Assembly: GCA_035578905.1 (NCBI GenBank)
Contig: JAQJVL010000110.1
Coordinates: 682,001 to 746,000, forward strand
DNA from: Stictocephala bisonia
Lineage: Eukaryota; Arthropoda; Insecta; Hemiptera; Membracidae
Direction: 5' to 3'
Length of the DNA stretch: 64,000 nucleotides
Shown: positions 39,001-54,000 of the stretch, piece after piece
Layout: the number at the start of each line of letters is the position of its first letter
How positions within the stretch are numbered: position 1 is the first letter of the stretch
Position numbers and translations under genes: made by a program
The notes under the pieces: model-generated
What the model was told of the DNA's origin: nothing
Database searches by the model: none
Seen by the model: only the letters and a program-made list of their open reading frames with translations

Positions 39001-42000
39001 ATCAAAATTTAAAATCAAAATCAAAGTTGCAAATCAAAATTGCCTCCGGGAGATCTGAAAAGAAATAAATAACCAGCTTTTAGTGACTTGAAACATTTTC
39101 CTTTTTTACAAAATTTTTTTAAATAGAAGACAAAGCACTCCAAGAACTGTCACTAGAAGAGTGACTACAAACAAGAACAAGTTTTAACCGCGCATGCTTG
39201 GTGGATCTTACCCTATCTACTAAAACCCCACTGAAAAACCTAACTAGAGAAAACTTGTAAAAATTACTTACGTAGCTGTCCTGGAGGTTTTAACCCACAA
39301 CGTGACCACAAACAAAGCGCGACATACGCACACACACTCACTAGCGACAAGGAAAATTGCCGATCCGGAAAACAAGACTCCGAACGGTTAAAATCGCCGT
39401 GAAGAACAAACGTGGTCACTCGCCAAAAGATTACTTCCAACTGCTCGAACGCCCGCAAACCTTCCACCAACGGACTTACCCCCTCCTTACTCTAGAAGCT
39501 AAATCAACCAATAAGAACCCTCTAAACCAGGACAACCGAACAGGTAAGGCCCACCAAACATGTTGACTTCAGAAAACATGTCGCATGAAATTGACAGGAA
39601 ATTAACAACGTGAATATACTGGTTATTTAGCTAATTTAAATGGGAAAAAACTACTTTTTTATTTGAAAGGGGAAGATTCTGAATTTTTCTCAAAACTTGG
39701 AGAATTTATATTGAAAACTTTTGGTAAAAGAACCAAACACCTAAATCTCTCAGTTCTTACAATATTTAACATTTTCTAGACACAATTCTCTAATATCATT
39801 ATAATGAGACAATTAACAATTGTTACATTTCGTAAAATCTTATCAAATCGTAAGTGAGAAATATAATCATTAAATCATATATGCAGTTTCTACAATAAAC
39901 AATAATATGATTTCTGAAATAAGTCAACTTTACAAACAATGTTTATACCAAAGTACATCTGGATTCCTTCAACTGAGATTAAATTAAGATACATCAGTCA
40001 TTTGTTTACAGAAATTTATTTTCTATAAATGTTATAAATTATCTTTACATATGATCAGATATAATCTTTTCTAAAATTTAAATTAGTATATTAGAGAGAT
40101 AGGACATCAGCAAACTTACCTTAAAAGACAGGTTCACTAACATCAGAGTAGTAGTCACAAACACAAAAAAGACATAATCTCACAAATTTTCAACACCACA
40201 GGCATTTTCTTCAGGTGAGTAGAGGGAGAGAGAGAGAGAGAGCCTGTGGTGTTAAAAATTTGTGAGATTATGTCTTTTTTGTGTTTGTGACTACTACTCT
40301 GATGTTAGTGAACTTGTCTTTTAAGGTAAGTTTGCTGATGTCCTATCTCTCTAATATACTAATTCCTGGCCTAGTGCCCTTTAACCTAACCTAAAATTTA
40401 AATTGTAACTTTACAGATAATTTTGGTGAAAATGACATATGCTCAAGCATCCATAGCTCGTCAGTAGAAAGTAGAAACTCTAAAATTAGACTTCTCTGTA
40501 CTATTATTTATTTTTCAGAGTCTTCTTGAGGTTTTAAGAATTAGTCTTCTCATATTATGTACAAATATTAAGGTTTGGCCATTTTTAATGTAATTAATTA
40601 ATAAAATTGATAAACTTACACTCATCAAGCTCGTCGCAGACTCCAAATTTGACAACAAATCTGTTTTGAAGAGTGGATGCTTCAAAGTCCATGGTTCGAT
40701 TGATGCAGTGTGACATGATAAATATACTGTCACACAAACAATCTGCTATCTGCGGAGAGAGAGACAAAAATAAAAACAGTATACATTTTGATAGGTTTTT
40801 ATATCCAACTCATTTACCCAATCTGTATTAAGAATAATTAATTAGCTGTAATATAGGAAACTTAAACAAATGCATGAAAATTAGGCAAATGAACTTTAAA
40901 AGTGTTTGATGAAACAGGAAGGTTTTACACAAAGTTGAACTGGGTTAGAAAAGTAAGCTTATAAAATCAAGAGCTGAGATTATTTATATTATAAATAATG
41001 AACAAGAGTAATTTAGTTTATTTGCCAAACTTACACGATAATATGTCCTAATATCCTAACATTAAGGTCTGCCACTTAGTTCTTACCTCTTGAAAGAATT
41101 TAACCTCTTTAGCATGAGCTTTGCAAACCTCTCCTACCACCACAGCATTGTATATCGTCTGAAAAAATAAAACTAAATTAACGATTAAATCAGGCCTCTT
41201 CCTAGCCAAGTGGTTAGCACTTGCGCTTCCAATGCAGAGGGGCACAGGTTCAAATCCCGAGAGATCCACTGGACTGTTGTTCCTCAAGAATGTTTGAATA
41301 ACATGTTAAAATGCAACTGTCGTAGACAGTAAATAATTTTATGATCACTGATCAATGATGAGTTTTTTACCCATGTAGTCTTTAAGGGTGTTTGTCTGGG
41401 TGCCTAGTTTAGCGCTCTAAGGAATTTTGTTCTAGATTTTATCGCAACTGCCACTAAGAGTAGTACAGATCCTGACTCACTAACGAACCAGCACTTCCCT
41501 CTCTCCCCCCTCATAACCCCTGCTTTCCCCACTCCACAAATTTGACAGATGGGCATAAATCCCACATTTATACTAAACACTAGCAATGAATTTCATATAC
41601 ATTATTAATCTACTTTTTTAGCCAAAGATGACTGTACAAATTTCTCTGTACAAACAAACTCAAAATTTGAACAAATATCATTTAAAGAAAAATAATTGTT
41701 AACACTTTAAAAAAATTATTTTTTTAGATTTACTATATACTAAGTTGATTAGTACCTTTTGTCCACTAAATTCTCAAAATGTTAATAAATTATATCTCAC
41801 GGTTTATGTTCATGAGTTATGCACCAAAAATGCCAAATTAGTGACTTTGGGCAGCCATATCTGCATACAGAAATTTTTTAGAATTTTTTCCTGTAATATA
41901 TTTATTACGTACATGGATACTAATAATTTTATTTAAAAAGTTTTCCAAAATATTTTTAATCAAATACCCTTAACTATGAGTATTTGACGGTTTTACAAAG

Positions 42001-45000
42001 GAATAAGTCGTCTTTCATTATTATAAAGAAGAATATACTGTCTCATATTTGTGAATTTTCTTTGAAATGTGTACTATAAACTCTATTCACCATACATACA
42101 TGTGAATTTTATGGCACTGTCCCTCTCCTTAAATACTCAATCTAAAAAACAATTTGCTTACAAAGTCTTACAGTACATAGATTCTCCAACTTCCCATGTA
42201 CGTAGAGAGCTGAAATGTTGTACACTGTTTCTTTAGGTCTTAAATAGAACAAGTAAGTTATTTTCATGTGGATAAAGTACAGGTAGAACCCACCCCTAAA
42301 AGATTGTTCCATAAGGATAACATTAGGTTGATTCTAGTTTTCTTATAATTATGAAAAACGCCTGAGTGATTCCTTCATGAATCTCTCTTATTCGAGAACA
42401 ATATTCATGGTTTATCAAAATCGATTCATAATATTTGTAGCTTGTACTTCTGTTGTAACAGTTTGAGTCATGTGACATTCTTTTATTTTGAACTTCAAAA
42501 TGGTTTAACCCTTTTCCCGCCAGCCTCATATTAATATGATGTTGTAGGTCTGACTCCAAACTCCCAGCGTCATATCAATGTGACGTTCAGAAAAAAAAAT
42601 TTTTTTTATTTTTTTTGTTTGTTTTACACATATTTCTCTTATATTCTACAATTCATAATCATTTTTATATTCAAATTAGTTGGTAGCATTGGGATAGTAG
42701 TAAAGACACGGAAAAAATAGATTTAGCAAGGGAATTCAGATTTATAAGTTTTGTAGGGTTTTATATAAACTTCTGTAAACGGATTATTTTTATATTGCAT
42801 ACTTTATTTTTATTTTGAATTATTCAAAATGATATCCTATTTCACATACCAAAAATTTAAACAGATTCAACCAAGACGTTGGTACCATATATATGATAAA
42901 AATTTTAAAAAATACAAAATTTTCTCTTATATTTGTTATAATAACAAAAAATATCATCTTATTTTGTGAACTTTAGATAGTATACATAAACTAATGTCGA
43001 CACTGGTGGCGCAGTGCTGTAACCCAGCTACGTGGGGACAAATTGTTTGGGAGATTGTAGGCGATAGGTTGGATGCTCGTTCCTCCTAATACCAACATTG
43101 CGTCCGCTCAATGGTTGCTATCGGCGTGGACACAACTAGAGAAGTCTGGGATGTCCATGTTGGGTGGTAATCATTGTACGGATGTTGTGTGGGGGAGATA
43201 ACTGAGTATCAGGCTTGTCAATTAGCTGAAAATCAGACCAGCACTACGTGGTTCGGATTCCAAGTAAAGCTGTAGGTCCCTTAGTTGCCCTGGCTGTTGG
43301 GCTATTAATAAATTGCCCTTTCTGAGGAACAGTTGAACTCAGTTAGTAACCAGACTACACTCATCCACACACATCCTACACTACTATAATCATTCATATT
43401 CGCCTTAAAATACCCACAACGTTGTGTCGGCGTCTCATATGTAAGAATGTACTGTCTATAAAGAAAAAACCAACGCAAATATCATATCTCTACTGTGATA
43501 AATGAAGTTTCTATGAGTTTTAAAGATAACCTCCACAAAATGTCTTATGGCTTAGCAGTCAAGAGATAGGCACACCTAAACTAGGTGGCAGAGGAAGGGT
43601 TAGGGCTCACCAAAGAAGCCCGGCAGCGAATGGGTTAACCTTAAGTTGGAATGCTTTTACTGCTAAAACTATGTAATGTACAACTGATTACTTACATCAT
43701 AGAATGCTTTCCACTGAGCTACAGATGCCTGAGCGTTTGTCATTTTTGTCAAAATTATCTGTAAAGGTACAATTTATATTTAAAAAATATTATATCTTAT
43801 CTATGAATATAATGTATAACATAATTATTATGTAAGCACATGACTGATGTACCTTACTTTAACTCTCGGTTGAAGGTATCCATATGTACTTTGGTATAAA
43901 CATTGTTTATAAATTTGACTTATCCCAAAAATCTTATTGTTTATTAAAAAACTCCTCCATGTATCTTAAAAGCAATGAGGTCTATATATTGGTATAAATA
44001 AGCTCAATTGAAAGCTTGTTTATATCACAGGTTTTGCATTTTTTTTAAGTTGAAAGGAAAAATTAAACTGGGTGGTTTTGTGGTAGCTCTAGTTTAGGTC
44101 TGCTACTTATGGATGTACAAGAATCATCTGCTTGTTATTGGAGGGTATGCAAAAGCAGGAGGTGAGGTCTTTATAAAATATTTAGTATGTGTGGAAGCAT
44201 GGATATTCTAAAGCCTTTTTTCTCTCTGAATGAGGAATTATGGGCTATGAGGGTGATTGTAAATAGAAATTTAGTTGCTTGAAAATTTCGGTTTTTTTCA
44301 GAAGGTATTTTACTTTATTTTACATTTGCAGCATCACGTTCACCGTACAGCCTTGATAGAAAAATCGCCTTTATACTCCTGTGTAAAACTATACAACCAT
44401 CTAATAGCTAAGTTAGGTTTTAAAATTATCTTGACCCATCTGCTCACCCACACACGTATGGTTATACTAACTTACTTGGCAGCCCATAAGCATACAATAT
44501 TATTAACCCACCCACCCGCCCTTACACGTAAGGCCATACTACCCTATAGTAACATATACACATAAGTGGTATCGACCCACCCACTCACTATTACGCGTAC
44601 GGTGATACTAACCTACATGACAACTGAAAGACAAATAGTGGTTTTGACCGACCCACCCACCCTTACACGTCCTTTCATACTAAACTACATGGCAACCTAT
44701 AAACATAAAGTGTGGTATTTATTTTGCTAGCCAAAATTGATGTTCTATCCAATTTTTTGGGATAGTCCCAGTTGATGAAAGATATTTTCTTACTGACTGT
44801 GAAGCTTCTATTGAGAACATTCGTTTTGGCACTGAAAGCTTAGCTGTACACTATGGACCTCTCGTATTAGCTGGATGACAACTAAAGAGATGGAAATACT
44901 GTTGGAGTTAGTAGTTTTGTAAGGATTCCAGTAGTTACATGAATTTAGTAACTATAAAGAACCCTTCAACCACCAAAATGAGCAGCTGACCTCTATCTTT

Positions 45001-48000
45001 AAGGAGGATTGCAAGAGAGTCTTACAAATGTACTCATTGATACAAATTAAGTCAGAATTTTTCTTAAAATTACATAATGAGCTAAGACAAGTTAACAAAT
45101 ATGAATTACCAGCTAATTCCATAGGGTTGAATCAATAATATATTAAGTTTAAAAGCTAAACTATAACCAGCCAATCAACCCTAAATCTACATTTCAAGGC
45201 GAGTGCCTTCATGGTCATACATGCAAAATCAAGAACCTGTTTGAGGCATAGATGAAGAATAAAACTCTCCAATTCAACCCTATTTCCTTTACAATAGCTA
45301 TTGTATACTTGGTCATTCCTTACCATAACAGATTTTATATGCACAATGGAATCTGAAATAGACTTCACTATTTGTTCATTTATTGGCTTCAAACAGAAAG
45401 AGATCACTTCATGTCTGGTCTGTAACACTTCTATATTCCTTGTAGGTTGGGATAGTAACACTCTGTAAATAAAAGGAAGAACTCAGCAAATTATAATACA
45501 AGTGAAATCTAGCGTAAAAATATGTCTCATTTCCATACCTTTTCGTATAATTATTTCATTAAATAACAAGACCCGTAATAGTTATGTTCTGATGTGTTAG
45601 TTCCTATTTAGTATATAAGTCAAAATTAAAAGTTAAATTCATAAAAAATTGATTTTATTTACTGACAATGTGTTTTATCTTCCATTTTCGATCTATAAAG
45701 AAATCTTAAAATATGAACATTTATATTTTCTAATGGTATACTAACTAATTAATTTAAAGTATTCTTTTCTCTATTTCATTTTAAATAATTAAGAATTGTA
45801 CTTCTCAAGAGGAAGCAGTTGCGAGAAACACCGGCAAAGAAGTTGCGTGTTTCAGTTACTGCATAGCATAAGGGTATTTGTTGGTGAGTTTTTGCTTGAA
45901 TTTTTACTTGGAATAGCACAATACTGCACATGTAAATTGCATTACAACCTTCACTCTACTAAGATTAGTTCTTGATCTTTATAAGATTATTTTTGTTGTT
46001 GTCCAATTCTAAAAATTTGTTTTTATACACCATCAAAAATTTTCAAATTTCATAAAATTGACCCACCATAAACTTTGTTTTAATTTTTATCCTATATGTG
46101 TCAGTTACAATGTTATCATTGCAAATTTTTATCTTCCCAATAATTTAGTGTTGCATATGAATAACATTAGTTATATAGCTAATATAATGTAGAATAAAAG
46201 AAATCATCAAGATTTCATTGTAAGCTAATGAAGAAATGTATTTTCACTAAAACAGACATTTAACTAAATTTCAAAAGTTAATAGATTAATTGGATGTTAA
46301 TGACCTCATATATTTAACACCTGGAGTTGAGTAACACCTAGTGAACAGTGAGAAAATGCTGAGGCCTTCCTTACTACCTCCGGAAAACAATTTGTAAGAT
46401 GAAGGGTGAGCAACTGGAGCAAATATTTGCAGAGCATGGATCGTTTCATCATCCACCCATACCAGGTCTTTGCTGGAAAACGCAAACACTTCCGTTACTA
46501 CAAGAATGCATTTTTAAATAGCCAAATTTATTTTGTAATTCTGCAATGTAGAATTGATGTTTAGTCTTTGTAGAAATGAATATGTTCTTGAGAATTCATC
46601 AAACAAAATTAAAGCAAAGTAGATTTTGTAAGTAATGTTGAAAATATATTTTTTAGGAGATGCAAATCTCCTTTTTAACCTTACTCTGCCTATTCCCCAT
46701 TGACTATTGATCGGCGCGGGGAATTTATTCAGAAAGAGTAATAGAAACAGGACAGTACAAGGTAAACATTACTAATAAAAACTTTCAATAAAGGCAAGGA
46801 TTCAAACATTTAGCTATCTATAATTCATTCTCAAAGTCCTGATGCCTTAGACCGCTCAGCCATTGGCTCTCTCTGGTTAGACTAATTACTAACTAAAAAT
46901 AGGCAAGACTGATCAAATTATTGAAGTAGATAATTTAAAATAAAATCTAGTAAGGCTCTAATCTTATATATCATTTTTTAAATTGGTCGGTAGCGTAGTT
47001 GGTTCAATCCCAGCTTCATGTGCTAAAGGTTCTCAGTTCGATCCCAATCAGAGTCAATACATTTTGAGAAGGATCAGCTGATACACCGGCTGTTCATTTG
47101 TCATTGGGCTATTAATTAATGACACTTTCTAAGGAATAGTCAGCCTTAGTTTGTAACAATGACTACATTCGCTCATCTACACTCATCACACTCATTCGAA
47201 ATCCATATTCGCCCATATCTTGACGATCGGCGTCTTATGAATAAATAAAAAATAAAATAAAAAATAAATTAATTAATGCATGAACCTTTATAAATAGGTA
47301 AATTGTGGGTAATGCACTAGCTTCTTCAATTTACTTCATATTAATATTATTTATGTGACTCTTTCAAATATATTTATAAGATAAGCCAATTTGGCATTAA
47401 AACGTGTTGTTTGGGGCGCTCACTTGGTAGATTAGGGCGGAAGTTCCTAAGAGACAACAAACTTTTATTAATTACACACAGAGTATATCTATTAATGTTT
47501 TCCGATGGCTTAAAGATACAATAAAACCCCCATAAAAAAGCCAGCTTATATTGAGATTAGGATGGTAATCCCACCTACCAATAACTATTCTATGTTATCA
47601 CTTGATAACAATTGGTCTATACTAGTGTTTCTTATACTAGTGAGGACTTTGTTGCTGTGCAATTTCATGAAATAAAGTATTGAAATACGTAATCTTAGAA
47701 CTTAGGCTTAAGCGGCCGGTGTCAAAACTAGAATCTACATTTTCCGGTGACAACCGCATCAAGGTACTATCTACAATATTTAAAAGATGTCCAGACGTTT
47801 CGCCCATACTGTGATGTGGCATCCTCAGAGGTTTCTCTGAGACTAATTGAAATACGTATTTTAAAGTCACATAAGTTTGTCTTTAATAATTTTATCTTTG
47901 ATTTAATACTTGCAAACTCACTACAATTATTTTCCCTCAGTCATTGTTAAAACTTATTGATTTTAGATAATTATATACGATAATTTCACTAAAATATTTG

Positions 48001-51000
48001 TAAAGAAAATTCAGCACTTTCCTCGTCTGACACATCACTAAAGTAGTAACACACTAAAGCAAAACAAGCCATTGCATTGAGAGGACAAAAGATATAAGGT
48101 TGACAATCCTTTTCTATTGGCGAATGCTTCCAATCATAACTGGAAGGAGCCGAACATACAACCGATTCACTAGACAAAGAGATCAGTTGGTTTTCAAAAT
48201 GCAGCAGGTCTCGATGGTTGTGATGAGGGAGGAAATGGGTGCGGGATGTGGTTATTCCATTGAAACAGATTCGCTAATAACAAAGAATCAATGACAAGAA
48301 ACTAAGGACGATTGATATTTTTTAGATGTATTTTCAAATTTACATTGAAAATATTTAGTTTTCAGTTTCAACAATTTTGCTTAGTCATCGGAGCATCTAA
48401 AGATAACCAAACGCCACGCCACTTACTGTTTTGCGTTTTAATAACTAAGTGAATAATGATTTATTTCCATTTACAATAAACATTTAAAATAGTACAGAAA
48501 TTATTTGGAAATTTGTCTTACAACTTTTACTAGTAATGTGGCCAGCTGCTATAAAAAAATTAATTTACATTAAAAATGCATTATAATTAATTGTGAGTCT
48601 ACTGTTGTAGCATTATTCATACCCTATAGATATCATCTCTAAAAAAAGAGAAAACTATTATGAAATAAGTTTTTTTTTTTTATTTTATTTTATTTTCCAC
48701 GGTTTAACCAATTTTACAAGTACAATAACATACAAGATGGCAGTCTATGATTCACGTTACTTACTATGATTATGAACTAAAACTGACAATCAAACACTTC
48801 AGTAACAACAATTTAAAATAGTCTGAACAGTCCAATAGCATAATAAGTGGAGTGTGTAACCATCGTGTGACAATACAATAAATTCTACAAATAGTAACAG
48901 CAACAAAAATCTAATAAATAAATAACCCAAGTAGAATATACAGATAGATATAACAGATACAATAATATAAATAACAATAAATAATAAATGTAGTAATAAA
49001 TAACAATAGATAACATAAATAAAATATAAAAAAGGTAACAATAATAATTATATATAAATACATGAAGTTGGGGAGAAATGATTGTGAAATTTCAGAGTGC
49101 TTATAGGTGTAGGAAAGTGCGAAAAGTGGGGAGACCATGCCCCCACGTACACAGTTTTAAGTATAACGTGTAGATTTCTCACTTTAAGATTTTTATTAAA
49201 AAAGTATTTTACCTTTTTCATTACGCTTTCAACAAATGTCTAATGAGCTTCATTGCTTTAAATTTTTTTCATTTAATCTCAATAACTAAATGAGGTAGGA
49301 TAAGATGAAAAGTTGTCCTACTTACAGAGAAAGAGTGCGGATACTGAGAACAGGCGTGTCGACTGTACTGAGTGTCAGTCGTCCCAAGGATCGCTGCAGG
49401 AAGTATAATAGACCACCTACAGCAGAAACCAACCCTGGGGCATTCAAATTCATCACAGACATGATGTAGTTTTGACGGTCATGTTCTGAAGCATTCTCAG
49501 GCTCTGTTGGAAGTTTGAGTTCTAAAATGCTCCTTTTACATGTTGAGTATCCTAATAATAATAAAAAAAATATTTAAATTATTACTATAATTTAATTTAG
49601 ATAAGGGATATTATGTTATAAAATCTAATAACACCGTTGTGTTGGTCAAAAGTTATCCATTTAGATTTAAGTTAGTATAATATGAATAAATAGTTTTATT
49701 TGATTTAATAAATAAAACTAAGGATCTCTATCATCTATTTTGATAGAGATCCTTATCCCTTATATTAGTATTTTAAAATGTTATATTTTCTTGCCATCTA
49801 TTTTAATGGTTAGCTTAAAAAACAAGTTTAAGTTGGTTTGACAATATTAAGTTGGTTTGATAATATTGTAAAGAAGAATAACTATTTGACTTGATAATTG
49901 ATTGTTGTTTGAAAGATATTTTTTGGTATTTTATTGTTCATCATTGTTCATTTACTCGAGATTTCCATTGCTCTTAGTGTTAAAAAACACCAGAAAATCT
50001 CTTATCCCTAAGTGCAGTACTTTTTATTTGATACTACATTTCATAATTCATTAGACATATGACAAATTCAAGTTTAATTATTCTCTGAACTTAAAAAATA
50101 GTATTTATTAGTTGTTAGGTCTTCCCATTTTTAGTAGAGAAAATGAACTGTTTCTTGAATACATACAGCCAATGTCAATGAATAGATTTTTAGACCAGCT
50201 TGTACAAAATTTTTTTTAACAATCACAATACTTTAAGTGAAAGAAGGGACTTTTTAGTCCCAACTTCGTCTGATTAAATAGACGTATTTCATTTCATTTA
50301 CTTTCTCTATGCTAACGCATATGGGAGGAAGTAAAAATGTTATTCTAAACCTAACATAAACACATACCAGCTAATTAAATTAAACATTAGCTAATCAAGA
50401 AAAGAAAAGCAAACAAACAGTGTTCTATAATTTACCAAACATCATTTGAATACAATATATTTTGGTTTTACATATTTCTAACTATTGTGATTTTCATACA
50501 CCCAAAAAGCTTACATTGCGTTTTTTTAAATATGCCACAAACAGCTGGTTTTTTTTGAAAATCGGGCTTTTTGTGCTGCTTTTGAACAAACAATTAAACA
50601 TGTGCAAGGAGTGAAAAGATTAATATTTTCTGAGTCAAAAAAGGGGTTCATGTTCCTAGAACTAGAGAAATCTTTTCATCCTCCAAACGTTTTATGTATC
50701 ATATGCATGTCATACTCAATGTCAAGGTTTTTCCAAATTAACTTTTTTGTCTTTGGTAACAATTCATTAACTTTTCAGATTAACATAAAGATATAAAAAA
50801 GCCATTTTACAAATTTTATAAACTAAGTAAGAAATCTTTGATTTGTATGTAACAAAAGATAAGCTTACTAAATTCTTTAGCAGGAATGAAATGCAGTTTT
50901 TCCGAGAAGGCAGGAGGATCTACTTTTGGAGAAATAGTTACTTCTTCACCAGTCACTAAAGAATAAATTTTACGAAGGAATAAGTCAGATAGGGAAGAAC

Positions 51001-54000
51001 ATGTCACAATTTTACTGAAACATATAAAAAATATACTTTTTATACTGATTTGTGTAGAATATTTTTAATTTTCATTCATAACCAAAGAAATGTGAATTTA
51101 TGACTAAGTTAACAAAGTGGAGAAATGATCTGTATAAAAAATTATATAGAATCACAGGAGCTGCACAGCTAAATTCGCTTGATTGGAATACAGAATGATG
51201 TGGTCCTTAACAAAGATTACATTTTTTATCTATTTAAATTTATGTACCAAGATAATGTTAGGATGACATATTACAATATTAGGAAGACATTTATATTTCT
51301 TATGAATCTGTATATAACAATCAAACTTAAGTTTGTGTATATAAAACTTGATAAGTAGTGAATGTATTCACTTGATTTTTTTACACAACATTGCATTTAT
51401 ATGCAAATGTGATTTTATATATTTAGTTCCTAAAATTGTAAAAGGGAACAGGCATTCTAAACATTTCCTAACCTACCTCAATTCAAAAATAAAAATAAAT
51501 GTCAGTTTCAGTGGCAGCGTGCAGTCATTTTAACTGGGTGGGCTAGTAGTGGTGACCTTGCCCTAGAGAGCAATGAACTCTACAGGGTAGCACCTGAACG
51601 CGGCGAGCGTCTAAATTTAACCACACCTGTTTCCGGCGCGTCACTACCCTGTCCAATGCGAATGCATAAATACCTTAAATTCTTCCACTTACTGACTGTA
51701 CTGTGATAACTTTTTTGATAAAACAAGTGTTTCAGCTTAATAACTCTCCTTAAAAAAATATACGCGTGACTATGCCGTTTGTTTGTATGAACAAATAAAT
51801 TAATTAAAATTAAAGTTGTTTAAAATAGTAACTAGGATTAAAACTATGTATAGTAAACAAATCCAAATCTCCACAATCAATCACTATTAGTTTTGAAACA
51901 TAACAGTAGGAGTACTGGAGTAGATAACAAAATACTTAGCTAAATAAAAATTAATTTTAATTACAAAAACATACCTTTAAAGTCTAATCCTATGCGTACA
52001 GGTACCAGGTACAGCAAATCTTCTACTTAAAAAAGTAGCTGGCCTCGTCTCTCTTTCCTGTTAGCAAATAAGTCTATAACTCTGGTGTGGAAGTTGGGAA
52101 TAGTGGAAATAACTTCTTTGTGAATTGAACAGGCTGCTAAAGCATTTAAGCGGTCCTGACCCATTGTATTTCTCAGAAATGTTTTCACTCTTTTTAATGT
52201 ACTGAAACATCTTTCTGCTTCCGCTGTTGCTACGGGGGTCGTCATGGTTATTTGAAGAGCTTTAAAAGTTTCAGTAAAAGATTCTTTTAAATCATTCTCA
52301 ACAAAAAAACTGTACAGTTCACTTACACGTCCAATTTCATTAAAAGCGTCATTTTTGTAAATTACTGAGAGTTCACTTTTAAGCTTTTCTTTTATTACCA
52401 ATCCCGCATAGTTGTTAGAAAATGTCTCTATTGTTGTTATGGGAAATTCTTTCCTGTAGGAAGAAAAAAGTTTTGGGTCCACAACAGCAAAACTGCTAAA
52501 TATGTCAGAGTTACTAAACCTGCTCCTAAGTTGGGTCAACACTGTATCACAAACCTCCTTCGCCACAACAGGGAGATTTTCATTACGTTTTTTACGTTTG
52601 GGTGGGGGAGCGAGCTCTGACAAAGTGTTTTCTTTAGTATATTTTTCTGTGTTTTTTCTAATATCACTAATTGCTTTCTCAAAATGATCAAATGAATTGC
52701 TAACTGTTACACTATTTAAAGATTTCTTCTGGATTGTATTATACATAATTTCAACATTTAACATAACATCGTAAAAGAAGTCAAGGAAGAAAACAAACTC
52801 CTCGTTTTGTAGGAGATGCTTCAAACCAACGGTTTCCCAAGTTGTAACATCATCCCAACCTTCTCCTTCTTCTATCTGTTCAAAACATTCATCAATTTTT
52901 CTCTGAGGCATTTCACCGTGCTTACTAGTCGCGAGTGAAAATTCCATCGCGTTTGAGGCACAGTTGGCAAAGTTTTATCACAAATTTCCCTAAGCATATC
53001 GCTATGTTTTGGGGAAACCAAAAAAAAAAAAAATGGAAAATCCAGTAATGTTAGCAAAAAATAACTTAACAGGTTTTATATTAGAGCAGGCATTTTTTAT
53101 AACTAGGTTCAGCTGGTGAGCGTAGCAATGTACGAACTTAGCATTTTTAAAAACAGTTTGCATTAAAGCTTGAACGCCTCCAGTATGTCCACTCATAGTA
53201 TTAGTACCATCATAAGCTTGTGCGATGAGTTTGTTCTCAAGTTTATATTCTTCTAATTCACTTTTTAAAACTTCAAAAAGACCACGACCGGTACGGTCAT
53301 GCACTTCAACAAAACTAACAAATCTCTCAACAATACTTTTACTTTTAATGAAACGAAACACAATTACAAATTGGCTTTTGCATGTGATGTCTGTGGTTTT
53401 GTCAGCTTGAATGGATACAAAATCGGAATTGTTAATGTCATTTTTTAGTTCTTCTACATAAACGCTGTACATGCAGTCTAATAACTCATTTTGAATATCG
53501 TGAGATGTATACTTTGCTACAGACGAACTATTTAAATGATCTAAAAGAACACTGTCCATGTCGGCCATCATTGATACCAAGTCCAAAAAATTTCCACGGT
53601 TAAAAGAGCCGTTTGTCTCTGTGTCCCCTAAGGCCTATTTCGTGTACTGCACAAAAGTTTAAACAATCTATTAACCTACTGAGGACATGCCTAGTTTTGG
53701 TTACTTGTTGATTATATTTTTCAATTGATATTTTAACATGATTGTCAATTTGAGCTGCCACATTAACAGTATACCTAATGTTTTATATTTAATTGCATTA
53801 GTCAAATGAGTGTTACTTTCCTCGTGTTTTTTTTTTTCTCACTTAAGTGTTTAAGGTCCTTACAGCCAATTTTTGTCCAAAGATCATCACTGCCCTTACA
53901 ATTATTATTATTAAAACATAAACAATAAAAACAAAATAATGCTTGTTTTTCAATGCTTGGAGTTAACCACGGCTTTTTATCGAACCACGAGGTACAAAAG

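Noticed and set aside
41195..41290. Functional tRNA-Gly gene
   Set aside because: A and B boxes are present, but acceptor and T stems do not pair; it fits a SINE head.
46800..46890. Functional tRNA-Leu or tRNA-Ser gene on the minus strand
   Set aside because: The D-arm looks good, but the acceptor stem and anticodon arm do not fold.
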